Shown one piece after another: positions 31,687 to 39,820 of a stretch of 64,000 nucleotides of DNA. Origin of the DNA: an uncultured Acetatifactor sp. (GTDB taxonomy: Bacteria; Bacillota; Clostridia; Lachnospirales; Lachnospiraceae); the NCBI GenBank assembly GCA_910585665.1, contig CAJUFI010000009.1, positions 1-64,000 on the forward strand, given 5' to 3'. Both the position numbers and the translations under genes were made by a program. Every line of letters starts with the position of its first letter. Positions within the stretch are counted from its first letter, which is position 1. Below the pieces are notes generated by a model, which saw only the letters and a list, made by a program, of their open reading frames with translations, did no database searches and was not told where the DNA came from.

Positions 31687-33020
31687 GTGTTTTGGGGCGG
31701 CTGTTCCGGGTGAGGGACAAGCCGGAAATTCCGGGGGATATGCGCCGGGCGTATGACATGATGGGCGGGAGCCGGTTCGGGTTCTTCTTCGGCGGCTCTG
31801 CCAGCGGCAAGGCGGTGAATGAGCGGACGGCCATGCAGATGACGGCGGTGTATGCCTGCGTCCGGGTGCTGTCGGAAGCGGTGGCGGGGCTTCCGCTCCA
31901 TGTGTACCGGTATAGTGAGGACGGGAGCAAGGAGAAGGCTTTGAAGCATCCGCTGTACCGGCTATTGCATGATGAGCCGAACCCGGAGATGTCTTCCTTT
32001 AATTTCCGGGAGACGTTGATGGGGCACCTGCTGCTGTATGGGAACGCCTATGCGCAGATCATACGAAACGGCAGGGGTGAGGTGGCAGGGCTGTACCCAT
32101 TGATGCCCGCCAAGATGACGGTTGACCGGGACAGCGGGGGGAATCTCTACTATCTTTATTCCCGTGGCTCGGACGATGCGCCGGAGGCGGGGGAGAACGG
32201 GCAGGTGTACCTGCCGCCGGATCAGGTGCTGCATATCCCCGGCCTTGGGTATGACGGGATCGTGGGGTACTCGCCCATCGCCATGGCGAAGAACGCGGTG
32301 GGGCTGGGGATCGCCACGGAGGAATACGGGGCGAAGTTCTTTGCCAATGATGCCTCGCCCAGCGGGATATTGGAGCATCCGGGGGTATTGAAGAACCCGG
32401 ATAAGGTGCGGGAGAGCTGGAACAAGCTGTTCCGGGGGAGCGTCAATTCCCACCAGATCGCGGTATTGGAGGAGGGGCTTAAATACCAGCCCATCGGGAT
32501 ATCGCCGGATCAGGCGCAGTTCCTGGAGACGAGGAAGTTCCAGCTGAACGAGATCGCCCGGATATTCCGGGTGCCGCCCCATATGGTGGGGGATCTGGAA
32601 AAGTCGTCTTTTTCCAATATCGAGCAGCAGTCGCTGGAATTTGTGAAATACACTCTGGAGCCCTGGCTGATGCGCTGGGAGCAGGCCATGGGGCGGCGGC
32701 TGTTTACGGATAGTGAGAAGGAGTCCTATTTTATCCGCTTCAATGTGGAGGGGCTTTTGCGGGGCGATTATGAGAGCCGCATGAACGGGTATGCGGTGGC
32801 AAGGCAGAATGGCTGGATGAGCGCGAATGATATCCGGGAGCTGGAAAACCTTGACCGTATCCCGGCGGAGCTTGGGGGCGACCTTTATCTGGTGAACGGC
32901 TCCATGACGAAGCTGGCGGATGCCGGGGCTTTTGCAGGGGATGCCGGTGAAAATGCCGGGACGGCGAACAGTGCGGGCGGGAATGCCAGGAACCGGAGAA
33001 ATGGAGGAAGTAGGAAATGA
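31683..33020 (+). CDS. HK97-family portal protein
   Basis: 445 residues. Typical features: NERTAMQMTAVYACVRVLSE near residue 45, LMGHLLLYGNAYAQIIRNGR, VLHIPGLGYDGIVGYSPIAM and IARIFRVPPHMVGDLEKSSF. It forms the dodecameric ring through which DNA enters. The last 35 residues are a low-complexity Gly/Asn/Ala tail. It overlaps the protease gene at ATGA. Confidence 0.95.
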   Translation: MSVLGRLFRVRDKPEIPGDMRRAYDMMGGSRFGFFFGGSASGKAVNERTAMQMTAVYACVRVLSEAVAGLPLHVYRYSEDGSKEKALKHPLYRLLHDEPNPEMSSFNFRETLMGHLLLYGNAYAQIIRNGRGEVAGLYPLMPAKMTVDRDSGGNLYYLYSRGSDDAPEAGENGQVYLPPDQVLHIPGLGYDGIVGYSPIAMAKNAVGLGIATEEYGAKFFANDASPSGILEHPGVLKNPDKVRESWNKLFRGSVNSHQIAVLEEGLKYQPIGISPDQAQFLETRKFQLNEIARIFRVPPHMVGDLEKSSFSNIEQQSLEFVKYTLEPWLMRWEQAMGRRLFTDSEKESYFIRFNVEGLLRGDYESRMNGYAVARQNGWMSANDIRELENLDRIPAELGGDLYLVNGSMTKLADAGAFAGDAGENAGTANSAGGNARNRRNGGSRK

Positions 33021-33700
33021 ATAAATTTTGGAACTGGGTGCGGGACGAGGATGGCCGCACCCTTTATCTGAATGGGACGATTGCGGAGGAGAGCTGGTTC
33101 GAGGATGAAATTACCCCTGCGGCCTTTAAGGCAGAGCTGATGGCCGGGGAGGGGGATATCACGGTATGGATCAATTCTCCGGGCGGGGACTGTATTGCGG
33201 CTTCGCAGATCTACTGTATGCTGATGGATTACCGGGGCGCGGTGACGGTGAAGATAGACGGCATTGCCGCCAGCGCGGCCAGCGTGGTTGCCATGGCCGG
33301 TACTACGGTGTTGATGGCTCCTACAGCTTTGATGATGGTGCATAACCCGCTTACGGTGGCCATCGGGGATTCGGAGGAAATGAAGAAGGCGGTGGCGTTG
33401 CTGGATGAGGTGAAGGAGTCCATTATCAACGCCTACGAGATCAGGACGGGGCTTTCGCGGGCGCGGCTGTCCCATCTGATGGACGCGGAGACCTGGCTGT
33501 CCGCCCATAAGGCGGTGGAGCTGGGGTTCGCGGACGGCCTGCTGTTCGGGGAACGGGCGGAGGTGCCGGAAGGGGCCGCGGATTTTGTGTTCTCCCGGAG
33601 GGCGGTCACGAACAGCCTTTTGGAGAAGCTGCCGCATAGGGCGGAGAAACGGATACCGGCGGGGCCGCTGTATGGGCGGCTGGATTTGCTGAAAATGTGA
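33017..33700 (+). CDS. ClpP-like head maturation protease
   Basis: 227 residues of the S14 fold. INSPGGDCIAASQIY forms the oxyanion region, IAASAASVVAMAGT holds the nucleophilic Ser, MMVHNPLT the His, and a downstream acidic residue completes the triad. It cleaves the scaffold-like delta domain of the capsid protein during head assembly. It stands between portal and capsid genes, as in HK97-type modules. Confidence 0.93.
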   Translation: MNKFWNWVRDEDGRTLYLNGTIAEESWFEDEITPAAFKAELMAGEGDITVWINSPGGDCIAASQIYCMLMDYRGAVTVKIDGIAASAASVVAMAGTTVLMAPTALMMVHNPLTVAIGDSEEMKKAVALLDEVKESIINAYEIRTGLSRARLSHLMDAETWLSAHKAVELGFADGLLFGERAEVPEGAADFVFSRRAVTNSLLEKLPHRAEKRIPAGPLYGRLDLLKM

Positions 33701-33718
33701 GATAGGAGGGCTTTTGAT

Positions 33719-34933
33719 ATGGATAAGATTTTAGAGCTGCGGGAGAAAAGGGCCAAGGCGTGGGAGGCGGCCAAGGCGTTCCTGGATTCGAAGCGCGGGG
33801 CGGACGGGCTGTTGGCTGCGGAGGATGTGGCGGCCTATGAGAAGATGGAGGCGGACGTGGTGAATCTGGGAAAGGAGATTGACCGGCTGGAACGGCAGGC
33901 GGCTTTGGATGCGGAGATGAATAAGCCGTTGAACAGGCCGCTTTCGGGGAAGCCGGGGGCTGCTGGTTCCGGCGAGGAAAAAACGGGGCGGGCTTCGGCG
34001 GAGTACCGGAGGTCTTTCTGGAATGCCATGCGCAGCAAGCTACCGTCCCATGGGGTGATGGATGCCCTGCAGGTGGGGACGGATTCTGAGGGCGGGTATC
34101 TGGTGCCGGATGAATTTGAGCGCACTCTGGTGGAGGCGTTGGAGGAGCAGAATATCTTCCGTACCCTCGCCCATGTGATCCAGACCAGCTCCGGCGACCG
34201 GAAGATCCCGGTGGTGGCTTCCAAGGGGACGGCCTCCTGGGTGGATGAGGAGGGCGCAATCCCGGAGAGCGACGACAGCTTCGGGCAGGTCTCCATCGGG
34301 GCGTATAAGCTGGGGACGATGATCAAGGTGTCGGAGGAACTGCTGAACGACAGCGTGTTCGATCTGGAGTCCTATATTTCCCGTGAGTTTGCGCGGCGGA
34401 TCGGGAATAAGGAGGAGGAAGCGTTCTTTACCGGGGACGGGAAAGGGAAGCCCCTGGGGGTTCTGGCGGATATGGGCGGTGCGGAGGTGGGCGTTACGGC
34501 TGCGGCTGCCGGGGCGTTTACGGCGGATGAGGTGTTTGATCTGTTCTACTCGCTGAAAGCCCCTTACCGGAAAAGCGCGGTGTTTCTGATGAATGATGCT
34601 TCGGTTAAGGCGCTGCGGAAGTTAAAGGACAGCAACGGGCAGTATTTATGGCAGCCCTCCCTTACGGCGGCCACGCCAGATACGTTGATGGGGAGGCCGG
34701 TGTATACTTCGGCTTTCATGCCTGCGCTGGCGGCGGGGGAGAAGTCGATTCTGTTTGGCGACCTTTCGTATTATTGGGTGGCCGACCGGCAGGGGCGGTC
34801 TTTCAGGAGGCTGGGGGAATTGTACGCGCCTACGGGGCAGGTGGGGTTCCTCGCTACCCAGAGGGTGGACGGGAAGCTGGTCTTAGCGGAGGCGGTGAAG
34901 GTGCTGCAGCAGAAGGCCGGTTCCGGCTCCTGA
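33719..34933 (+). CDS. HK97-family major capsid protein
   Basis: 404 residues. Residues 1-95 form a coiled-coil delta domain (ELREKRAKAWEAAKAFLDS, LGKEIDRLERQAALDAEMNK) that is probably removed by the upstream protease. The rest is the HK97 fold, with DSEGGYLVPDEFERTLVEAL, IPVVASKGTASWVDEEG, and the E-loop/P-domain pattern through YVWVADRQG-like YYWVADRQGRSF. AGGAGG lies 10 bases before the ATG. Confidence 0.95.
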   Translation: MDKILELREKRAKAWEAAKAFLDSKRGADGLLAAEDVAAYEKMEADVVNLGKEIDRLERQAALDAEMNKPLNRPLSGKPGAAGSGEEKTGRASAEYRRSFWNAMRSKLPSHGVMDALQVGTDSEGGYLVPDEFERTLVEALEEQNIFRTLAHVIQTSSGDRKIPVVASKGTASWVDEEGAIPESDDSFGQVSIGAYKLGTMIKVSEELLNDSVFDLESYISREFARRIGNKEEEAFFTGDGKGKPLGVLADMGGAEVGVTAAAAGAFTADEVFDLFYSLKAPYRKSAVFLMNDASVKALRKLKDSNGQYLWQPSLTAATPDTLMGRPVYTSAFMPALAAGEKSILFGDLSYYWVADRQGRSFRRLGELYAPTGQVGFLATQRVDGKLVLAEAVKVLQQKAGSGS

Positions 34934-35103
34934 TTGGCTGGCCGGTAGAAATGGATATGTTGCGTATGTGGGTGCTGCCCTTATTGGGCGGTACTTTTTA
35001 TGGGATTTTGGCGGAGGGCTGTGCGGTGGATACTGCTGCGGCCTTTCTGCAGTATATGGGCGGTCTGTTTTTGCGGGCCGCCTTTTGGAAATGGGGTGGT
35101 GGG

Positions 35104-35382
35104 ATGCTGGTTACATTGCCGGAGGCGAAGGAATACCTGCGGGTGGATGCGGAGGATGAGGACGCATTGATCTTAAGGTTTATCGGCGCGGCTCAGGAGA
35201 TCTGCATGGATGTGGCGCGGGTATCGGAGGAGTCGGATTTTTCGGAGGATTTAGAAAATGCCAGAGCGGCGGTTCTGTATACGGTGGCCTATCTGTATGA
35301 GCATAGGGAGGAGGCCGACCATAGGGGGCTGTTGCTTACGCTGCGGGCTCTGCTCTTTGGCGTGCGGAGGGAGGGGTTCTGA
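35104..35382 (+). CDS. Head-tail connector (gp6-like)
   Basis: 92 residues: VTLPEAKEYLRVDAEDEDAL, a helix-loop opening usual in gp6-like adaptors, then AVLYTVAYLYEHREEADHR. It would form the first ring below the portal. ATG 35104 is chosen because the conserved segment begins there; the frame is open further upstream (34934-35103) but lacks a ribosome site and resembles spacer sequence. One-base overlap with the next gene. Confidence 0.85.
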   Translation: MLVTLPEAKEYLRVDAEDEDALILRFIGAAQEICMDVARVSEESDFSEDLENARAAVLYTVAYLYEHREEADHRGLLLTLRALLFGVRREGF

Positions 35383-35714
35383 TGGAGATAGCGGCGCTTC
35401 GGGTTAAAATTATGTTTCAACGGCAGGAGGCCGTGGCGGATAAAGTCGGGAACCATACAAGCCGCTGGGCGGATTATTTTGCCTGCCGCGCCACGGTGGG
35501 CGGCGAGGGTGGGACGGAGAAGGCTGTGGCGGGGACTACGGTGGAGGATGCGGATATTTCTTTTACGGTGCGTTTCTGCAGGGCGGCGGAGGCGGTATCC
35601 AGCAGCGGGTTCCGCATTGTGTTCCGGGAGGAATTGTACGATATCCTGGCGGTTGACCATTTGAATTACAAGAAAAAGGCATTGAAATTCCGGTGCCGGA
35701 AAGTGAGGCGGTAG
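35382..35714 (+). CDS. Phage head closure/adaptor protein
   Basis: 110 residues with the beta-rich pattern of head closure knobs (IMFQRQEAVADKVGNHTSRW, ISFTVRFC and the ending VDHLNYKKKALKFRCRKV). It seals the connector after packaging. Its codons at 35403-35420 coincide with the AT motif found in three leaders, but here that DNA simply encodes VKIMFQ. Confidence 0.8.
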   Translation: MEIAALRVKIMFQRQEAVADKVGNHTSRWADYFACRATVGGEGGTEKAVAGTTVEDADISFTVRFCRAAEAVSSSGFRIVFREELYDILAVDHLNYKKKALKFRCRKVRR

Positions 35715-35716
35715 GC

Positions 35717-36100
35717 ATGGCGGAGCGGGTGTCCGTGGGGGAGATGGCTTCGGCTATCATGGAGTCGTTGGAGGAATACGCCGACCTTGCCACGGAGGAT
35801 TTGAAGAAGGCGGTGAAAAGCGCCGGGAATACGGTGAAAAAGGAGATTCGGGAGAACGCGCCGAATCGGACGGGGGCTTATGGGAAAAGCTGGGCGGTGA
35901 AGGTTTCCAGGGAGACTTCCAATTCTTTGGAGGTCACAGTGTATTCCCGGAACCGGTACTGGCTGGCGCACCTGCTGGAATTTGGCCACGCCAAAAGGGG
36001 CGGCGGCAGGGTGGCCGGGAGGGCGCATATCGCACCGGCGGAGGATGTGGGCATTAAGAGACTGGAAACGGAGATAGAAAGGAGCCTGGGCGATGGATAG
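35717..36100 (+). CDS. HK97 gp10-like tail completion protein
   Basis: 127 residues. KSAGNTVKKEIRENAPNRTG and YGKSWAVKV, then YWLAHLLEFGHAKRGGGRV, are the signature of HK97 gp10-type neck/tail-completion proteins. The ATG at 35717 follows the previous stop by three bases. Overlaps the next gene by eight bases. Confidence 0.88.
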   Translation: MAERVSVGEMASAIMESLEEYADLATEDLKKAVKSAGNTVKKEIRENAPNRTGAYGKSWAVKVSRETSNSLEVTVYSRNRYWLAHLLEFGHAKRGGGRVAGRAHIAPAEDVGIKRLETEIERSLGDG

Positions 36101-36425
36101 TCTGATCAGGATGATAGAAGAATTGGGGCTGCCCTTTGCGTATGGCCACTTCGCGGAGGGGGAGTCGCCGGAGCCGCCCTTTGTGTGCTACCTGCTGCCG
36201 GGGAGTCGTAATTTCGCCGCCGATGGGCGGGTGTATTATAAGGACAGCGAGGTGCGGCTGGAAGTCTATACCGATAGAAAGGATTTAGGCTTGGAGGCGC
36301 GGGTGGAGGCCGTGCTGGACGGGCATGGGGTTTTCTACAATAAGTCGGAGGTATGGATCGAGGGCGAGAGGCTTTATGAGGTCTTATACAGTTTTGGATG
36401 GGAGGCTGGATGCTATGGCGAATAA
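36093..36425 (+). CDS. Tail completion/terminator-type protein
   Basis: 110 residues with LIRMIEELGLPFAYGHFAEG, PPFVCYLLPGSRNFAADGRV and VYTDRKDLGLEARVE, the pattern of small tail-terminator (gpU-like) proteins that cap the tail tube. Assignment rests on this pattern and on position before the tail-tube gene, which it overlaps by 11 bases. Confidence 0.75.
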   Translation: MDSLIRMIEELGLPFAYGHFAEGESPEPPFVCYLLPGSRNFAADGRVYYKDSEVRLEVYTDRKDLGLEARVEAVLDGHGVFYNKSEVWIEGERLYEVLYSFGWEAGCYGE

Positions 36426-37020
36426 GAAGAACAAGGTGAAATTCAATCTGAAAAACGCGCATTACGCGATGCTGTCCGTTTCGGAGGAGGGCGAGATATC
36501 CTATGGGAAGCCGGTTCCCATGCCCGGCTCCGTTTCCATTTCCCTGGATGCCAATGGGGAGCCGGAGAATTTCTATGCGGACGGGGTGGCGTATTATGTG
36601 ATCAATAACAACATGGGCTATGACGGGGATCTGGAACTGGCCATGATACCGGAGTCTTTCCGGACGGACGCGCTGGGGGAGAAGCTGGATGATAAGGGTG
36701 TGCTGATCGAGAATGCGGAGGTGGAGCTTTCCTCCTTTGCCCTGCTGTTCGAGTTTGACGGCGACCAGCGGCATATCCGGCATGTGCTGTATAACTGCTC
36801 GGCTTCCAGGCCGGGCATTGAGGGGAAGACCAATGAGGAGAGCCGGGAGGTGCAGACGGAGACGCTTACGGTTAAGGCAACGCCGCTGCCGGGCGGCATG
36901 GTGAAGGCAAAGACCGGGGATACCACGGATGCGGCAGTATATAATGGCTGGTATGCGGCGGTGTATATGCCTGCGGCTGCGCCGGAGAATGGGAATGAAA
37001 GCGGGGAGGAAACGGTATGA
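36415..37020 (+). CDS. Major tail (tube) protein
   Basis: 201 residues. KVKFNLKNAHYAMLSVSEEG, SISLDANGEPENFYADGVAY and GYDGDLELAMIPESFRTDAL are typical of siphovirus phi13/TP901-type major tail proteins. It polymerises into the tail tube around the tape measure. The ATG at 36415 is the first with a GGAGG site (GGGAGGCTGGATGCT) and overlaps the previous gene. Confidence 0.88.
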   Translation: MANKKNKVKFNLKNAHYAMLSVSEEGEISYGKPVPMPGSVSISLDANGEPENFYADGVAYYVINNNMGYDGDLELAMIPESFRTDALGEKLDDKGVLIENAEVELSSFALLFEFDGDQRHIRHVLYNCSASRPGIEGKTNEESREVQTETLTVKATPLPGGMVKAKTGDTTDAAVYNGWYAAVYMPAAAPENGNESGEETV

Positions 37021-37394
37021 GCATGACGAAGATGATTGAGATTGACGGGCGGGAGGTGGCATTCCGTGCCTCTGCTGCCATCCCCCGGATTTACCGGTTG
37101 AAGTTCCAGAGGGATATCTATAAGGATTTGAGCGCGTTGGAGAAGGCGGTGGGGAAGGAGGACGAGGGAAACTCGAACCTGGATTTGTTCTCACTGGAAA
37201 TGTTTGAGAATATCGCCTATGTGATGGCGAAGCACGCGGACGGGTCTATCCCGGATACGCCGGAGGAATGGCTGGATGAGTTCGGGACGTTCTCCATTTA
37301 CCAGGTACTGCCGAAGCTGATCGAGCTTTGGGGGCTGAATGTGAGGACGGATGCGGAGGCTAAAAAAAACTTCGCCCAACAGACCGTCCAATGA
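37017..37394 (+). CDS. Tail assembly chaperone gpG-like
   Basis: 125 residues. EIDGREVAFRASAAIPRIYR and LFSLEMFENIAYVMAKHADG fit the gpG family, which binds the tape measure during tail assembly. The gene ends with a slippery A-AAA-AAC (37364-37370) eight codons before the stop, and a -1 frame opens into the downstream gpT-like frame. That is the standard way phages make a gpGT fusion at low ratio. Starts at an ATGA overlap. Confidence 0.88.
   Translation: MSMTKMIEIDGREVAFRASAAIPRIYRLKFQRDIYKDLSALEKAVGKEDEGNSNLDLFSLEMFENIAYVMAKHADGSIPDTPEEWLDEFGTFSIYQVLPKLIELWGLNVRTDAEAKKNFAQQTVQ
37364..37370 (+). other. Programmed -1 ribosomal frameshift site
   Basis: Heptamer A-AAA-AAC in the zero frame of gpG, within an eight-A run. 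A -1 shift enters a frame that stays open from 37370 to 37561 and includes the gpT-like part. Confidence 0.75.
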
Positions 37395-37561
37395 CAACGC
37401 CGCTGTTTTTGCTCCGGTGTGTGCAGCTGGGGCTTTCTATCCGGGATTTAGATTTGCTTACTATCGGGATGGTGAATGATATGTATGTGGAGAGCCAGAA
37501 TGATGGGTGTCCGGAGGCGTATGTGGAATTGGCAACGCAGGCGGATTTCGACTTATTTTAA
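37391..37561 (+). CDS. gpT-like extension, made as gpGT by -1 frameshift
   Basis: The -1 frame encodes about 56 residues after ATG 37391 (LFLLRCVQLGLSIRDLDLLT, VNDMYVESQNDG). Similar short C-terminal extensions bearing a DLDLLTIGMV-like helix are the T part of siphovirus chaperones. Although ATG 37391 overlaps the gpG stop, expression as a gpG-T fusion is more likely. The tape measure that normally follows is displaced 3.8 kb by an inserted cargo block. Confidence 0.8.
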   Translation: MTTPLFLLRCVQLGLSIRDLDLLTIGMVNDMYVESQNDGCPEAYVELATQADFDLF

Positions 37562-37906
37562 CGTTAAAATAAATCGAATTATCACAACCAAAAGCATATC
37601 CACACCTTTTTATGAAATCCGCTATATATGGGCATTCCCGGCAATAATGGTGTGGATTTTGTTTTGCTAACAGATGTGATTTTTTATCCATAAAATCAAC
37701 TGTTTCCGACACATTCTGATTTTTCAAAATGCAAACAATCAGGAAAAAAAGCGTATTTAAGCCATTTGTCGATATCAATTTTTCAGAATGTGTCGGAAAC
37801 GCCTAAAATGGGATAGCTTTTAATTGCTAATATTCCCAAAATAATATCCACACCTTTTTAGCGGAAAACCCTTGAAATTGCTGGATTCCTCAAAAAGGTG
37901 TGGATA
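37553..37906. repeat. Cluster of palindrome and three long hairpins at the cargo edge
   Basis: A 20-bp perfect palindrome centred on TTTTAACGTTAAAA spans the gpT stop (37553-37572). Hairpin A: 9-bp ATCCACACC at 37598/37649. Hairpin B: perfect 18-bp arms (core TTTCCGACACATTCTG) at 37702-37719 and 37783-37800. Hairpin C: perfect 15-bp TATCCACACCTTTTT at 37845/37892. A and C share the 17-base ATATCCACACCTTTTTA. No gene is visible in 37562-38142. Confidence 0.7.
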
Positions 37907-37939
37907 CAAAATCAGTTAAGATAATTTGATAATTTCTGA

Positions 37940-37968
37940 TTGAAAACACAACCCGTTTCTGGTATACT
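37940..37968 (+). promoter_or_regulatory. Promoter of the defence cargo operon
   Basis: TTGAAA (37940-37945), exactly 17 bases, TATACT (37963-37968): a near-consensus vegetative promoter about 175 bases before the methylase gene. It lets the cargo be expressed from the quiet prophage. Confidence 0.8.
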
Positions 37969-38036
37969 ATGGTAATAGGGAAAGCATACCTATTTTACAT
38001 TAGGGAGGAAATAGAAGTAGAATGCTATTGTAATCA

Positions 38037-38077
38037 GTAAGCTAAACACGCTATTTTTGAATATGTGCTTAGCTTAC
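38037..38077 (+). promoter_or_regulatory. Leader hairpin of the defence operon
   Basis: GTAAGCTAA (38037-38045) pairs perfectly with TTAGCTTAC (38069-38077), and the stem extends inward with CAC/GTG after one mismatch. It lies between promoter and methylase start and could tune expression. Confidence 0.5.
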
Positions 38078-38142
38078 TCTTGAGAATAAACATAAAAACA
38101 ATATAGCGAGAGGAAGTATTGTTTAGAATTGAGGAGATTATA

Positions 38143-39045
38143 ATGAAAGTGCCGCATTTGGTTCAATATCAAGGAAGCAAAAGAGTTATTGCACCTGAAA
38201 TTATAAAATTCTTTCCAGATAAAATCAATAGGCTAGTAGAACCGTTTTCGGGAACATGCGCTATATCAATTTTGGCAGCAGCCGAAAATAAATGTGATAG
38301 TTTTTGGGTTAATGATATAAATGAGCCGTTAATAAAGATGATGGAAGAATGTGTAAATTTTCCTGAAAGATTAGCAAATGAGTATTCGGATATATGGGAG
38401 GGACAGTTTCAAACTAACCAGAATAATATAGATTATTTTTACAAGGTAAGAGAAGAATTTAATTGCGGAAAGAAAGATTCTGCCAGAATGTTGTTTTTGC
38501 TGGCAAGAGTGGTTAAGGGTGCTGTTCGCTATAATGTTCGTGGCGAGTTAAATCAATCTTGTGATAAAAGAAGGTATGGAACAAAGCCTCAAATAATATC
38601 CAATAATGCTTTTAAAATATCAAAATTGTTGAAGGGAAGAACATACTTTACGAGTGAGGACTATAAAAAAATTTTGGAATTAACAAAGCCTGGAGATTTA
38701 GTTTATATGGATCCACCATACCAAGGTACTTCAAATAGAGAGAATCCAAGAGATAATCGGTACATACAAGGTGTAGACTTTGAGGAATTTGTGGAGGAAC
38801 TTGCAAAGTTAAATGATCGAGGTATAGATTTTATTGTAAGTTATGACGGTATGACGGGAGATAAAATAATAGGGAAGCATCTTCCTGAGGAGCTTAATTT
38901 AAATCATATATATATAAATGCTGGATTATCAGCGCAGGCAACACTTAATGGAAAAAAAGAAATAACATATGAGTCTTTATATACAAGCAAAAATTTAAAA
39001 AGTAAACAAGACGAATATGTGCAGTTAGAATTTTGTTTTGGATGA
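38143..39045 (+). CDS. Dam-type DNA adenine methyltransferase (D12 class)
   Basis: 300 residues. Motif X-like QYQGSKRVIAPEI, motif I VEPFSGTCAIS (residues 32-42), then WVNDIN, and catalytic motif IV MDPPYQGTS with D190-P-P-Y193 mark an intact class-alpha N6-adenine methylase of the Dam/M.DpnII group, often GATC-type; the target here is unknown. GAGGAG lies 7 bases before ATG 38143. Low GC compared with the surrounding phage genes shows a different origin. It overlaps the HNH nuclease gene, the expected partner in a type II restriction-modification system. Confidence 0.9.
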   Translation: MKVPHLVQYQGSKRVIAPEIIKFFPDKINRLVEPFSGTCAISILAAAENKCDSFWVNDINEPLIKMMEECVNFPERLANEYSDIWEGQFQTNQNNIDYFYKVREEFNCGKKDSARMLFLLARVVKGAVRYNVRGELNQSCDKRRYGTKPQIISNNAFKISKLLKGRTYFTSEDYKKILELTKPGDLVYMDPPYQGTSNRENPRDNRYIQGVDFEEFVEELAKLNDRGIDFIVSYDGMTGDKIIGKHLPEELNLNHIYINAGLSAQATLNGKKEITYESLYTSKNLKSKQDEYVQLEFCFG

Positions 39046-39797
39046 TGGAGAAAAAGATGGATATACCTGCAGATTTTAAAGAAGTTTTAGATGCCGTAAC
39101 CAATAAGAGAGCAAGATTTGTAATAGATACTATTTTAAATAAGGGATTTTGTAGTACAGAAGATTTAAAAAATGGCGGATATGAACATGCCCCCAGAGCA
39201 GCTAGAGATGTAAGGGAATTGGGAATCCCATTAGATACATTTAAAATTAAGGATAGCAGTGGGAAAACCATTGCAGCTTATAAGTTTGGAGATTGGGAAG
39301 CAGCAAAGAAAACTAATCAATTGTTAAAAGTATCGGGGCGAACCCAGATTACAGAAAAATTGAAGAATGCATTGATTGACCGGTATGGAACTAAATGTCA
39401 TTTGTATGGAGAAGAATATCCGGCGAGATTATTGCAACCAGATCATAGGATTCCTTATGAAATAGGCGGGGATCCAATTGATATGCTGAATACTGATTAT
39501 TTTATGCTTTTATCACCTTCGGCTAATAGAGATAAATCGTGGGCTTGTGAGCATTGTCCAAATTGGAATGAAAAAAATATAGATATGTGTAAAACCTGTT
39601 ATTATGCATATCCAGAAGAATATCAACATATTGCGGGAGTAAAAGAAAAGAAATTGGATCTTGTTTTTAGTAGTGAAGACATTGATTTATTTAATGAGAT
39701 AGTGGAGGAGGCGAATTTACATAATATATCATACCAGAATGTGGTAAAAAGAATGATAAAGTATTATCAAAGGATAAATGAAATAAATGATAAATAA
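39042..39797 (+). CDS. HNH restriction endonuclease, partner of the methylase
   Basis: 251 residues (start 39042; 39057 with GGAG six bases upstream is an alternative). The N-terminal half is helical and winged-helix-like (DTILNKGFCSTEDLKNGGYE). The C-terminal half holds an HNH centre QPDHRIPYEIGGDPID (D134-H135) followed by Asn (SANRDKS) and a four-cysteine zinc site (CEHC, CKTC). Overlap with the methylase stop and the shared operon identify a type II restriction enzyme rather than a homing nuclease. Specificity cannot be read from the sequence. Confidence 0.82.
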   Translation: MMEKKMDIPADFKEVLDAVTNKRARFVIDTILNKGFCSTEDLKNGGYEHAPRAARDVRELGIPLDTFKIKDSSGKTIAAYKFGDWEAAKKTNQLLKVSGRTQITEKLKNALIDRYGTKCHLYGEEYPARLLQPDHRIPYEIGGDPIDMLNTDYFMLLSPSANRDKSWACEHCPNWNEKNIDMCKTCYYAYPEEYQHIAGVKEKKLDLVFSSEDIDLFNEIVEEANLHNISYQNVVKRMIKYYQRINEINDK

Positions 39798-39820
39798 AAA
39801 TGAATAAATGGAGGTGCAAA

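Noticed and set aside
34648..35103. N-terminal extension of the head-tail connector
   Set aside because: It would overlap the capsid gene in another frame; the conserved connector starts at 35104.
35403..35420. A fourth copy of the TTAAAATTATGTTT motif as a regulatory site
   Set aside because: Here the bases are codons inside the head closure gene (VKIMFQ) and need no regulatory explanation.
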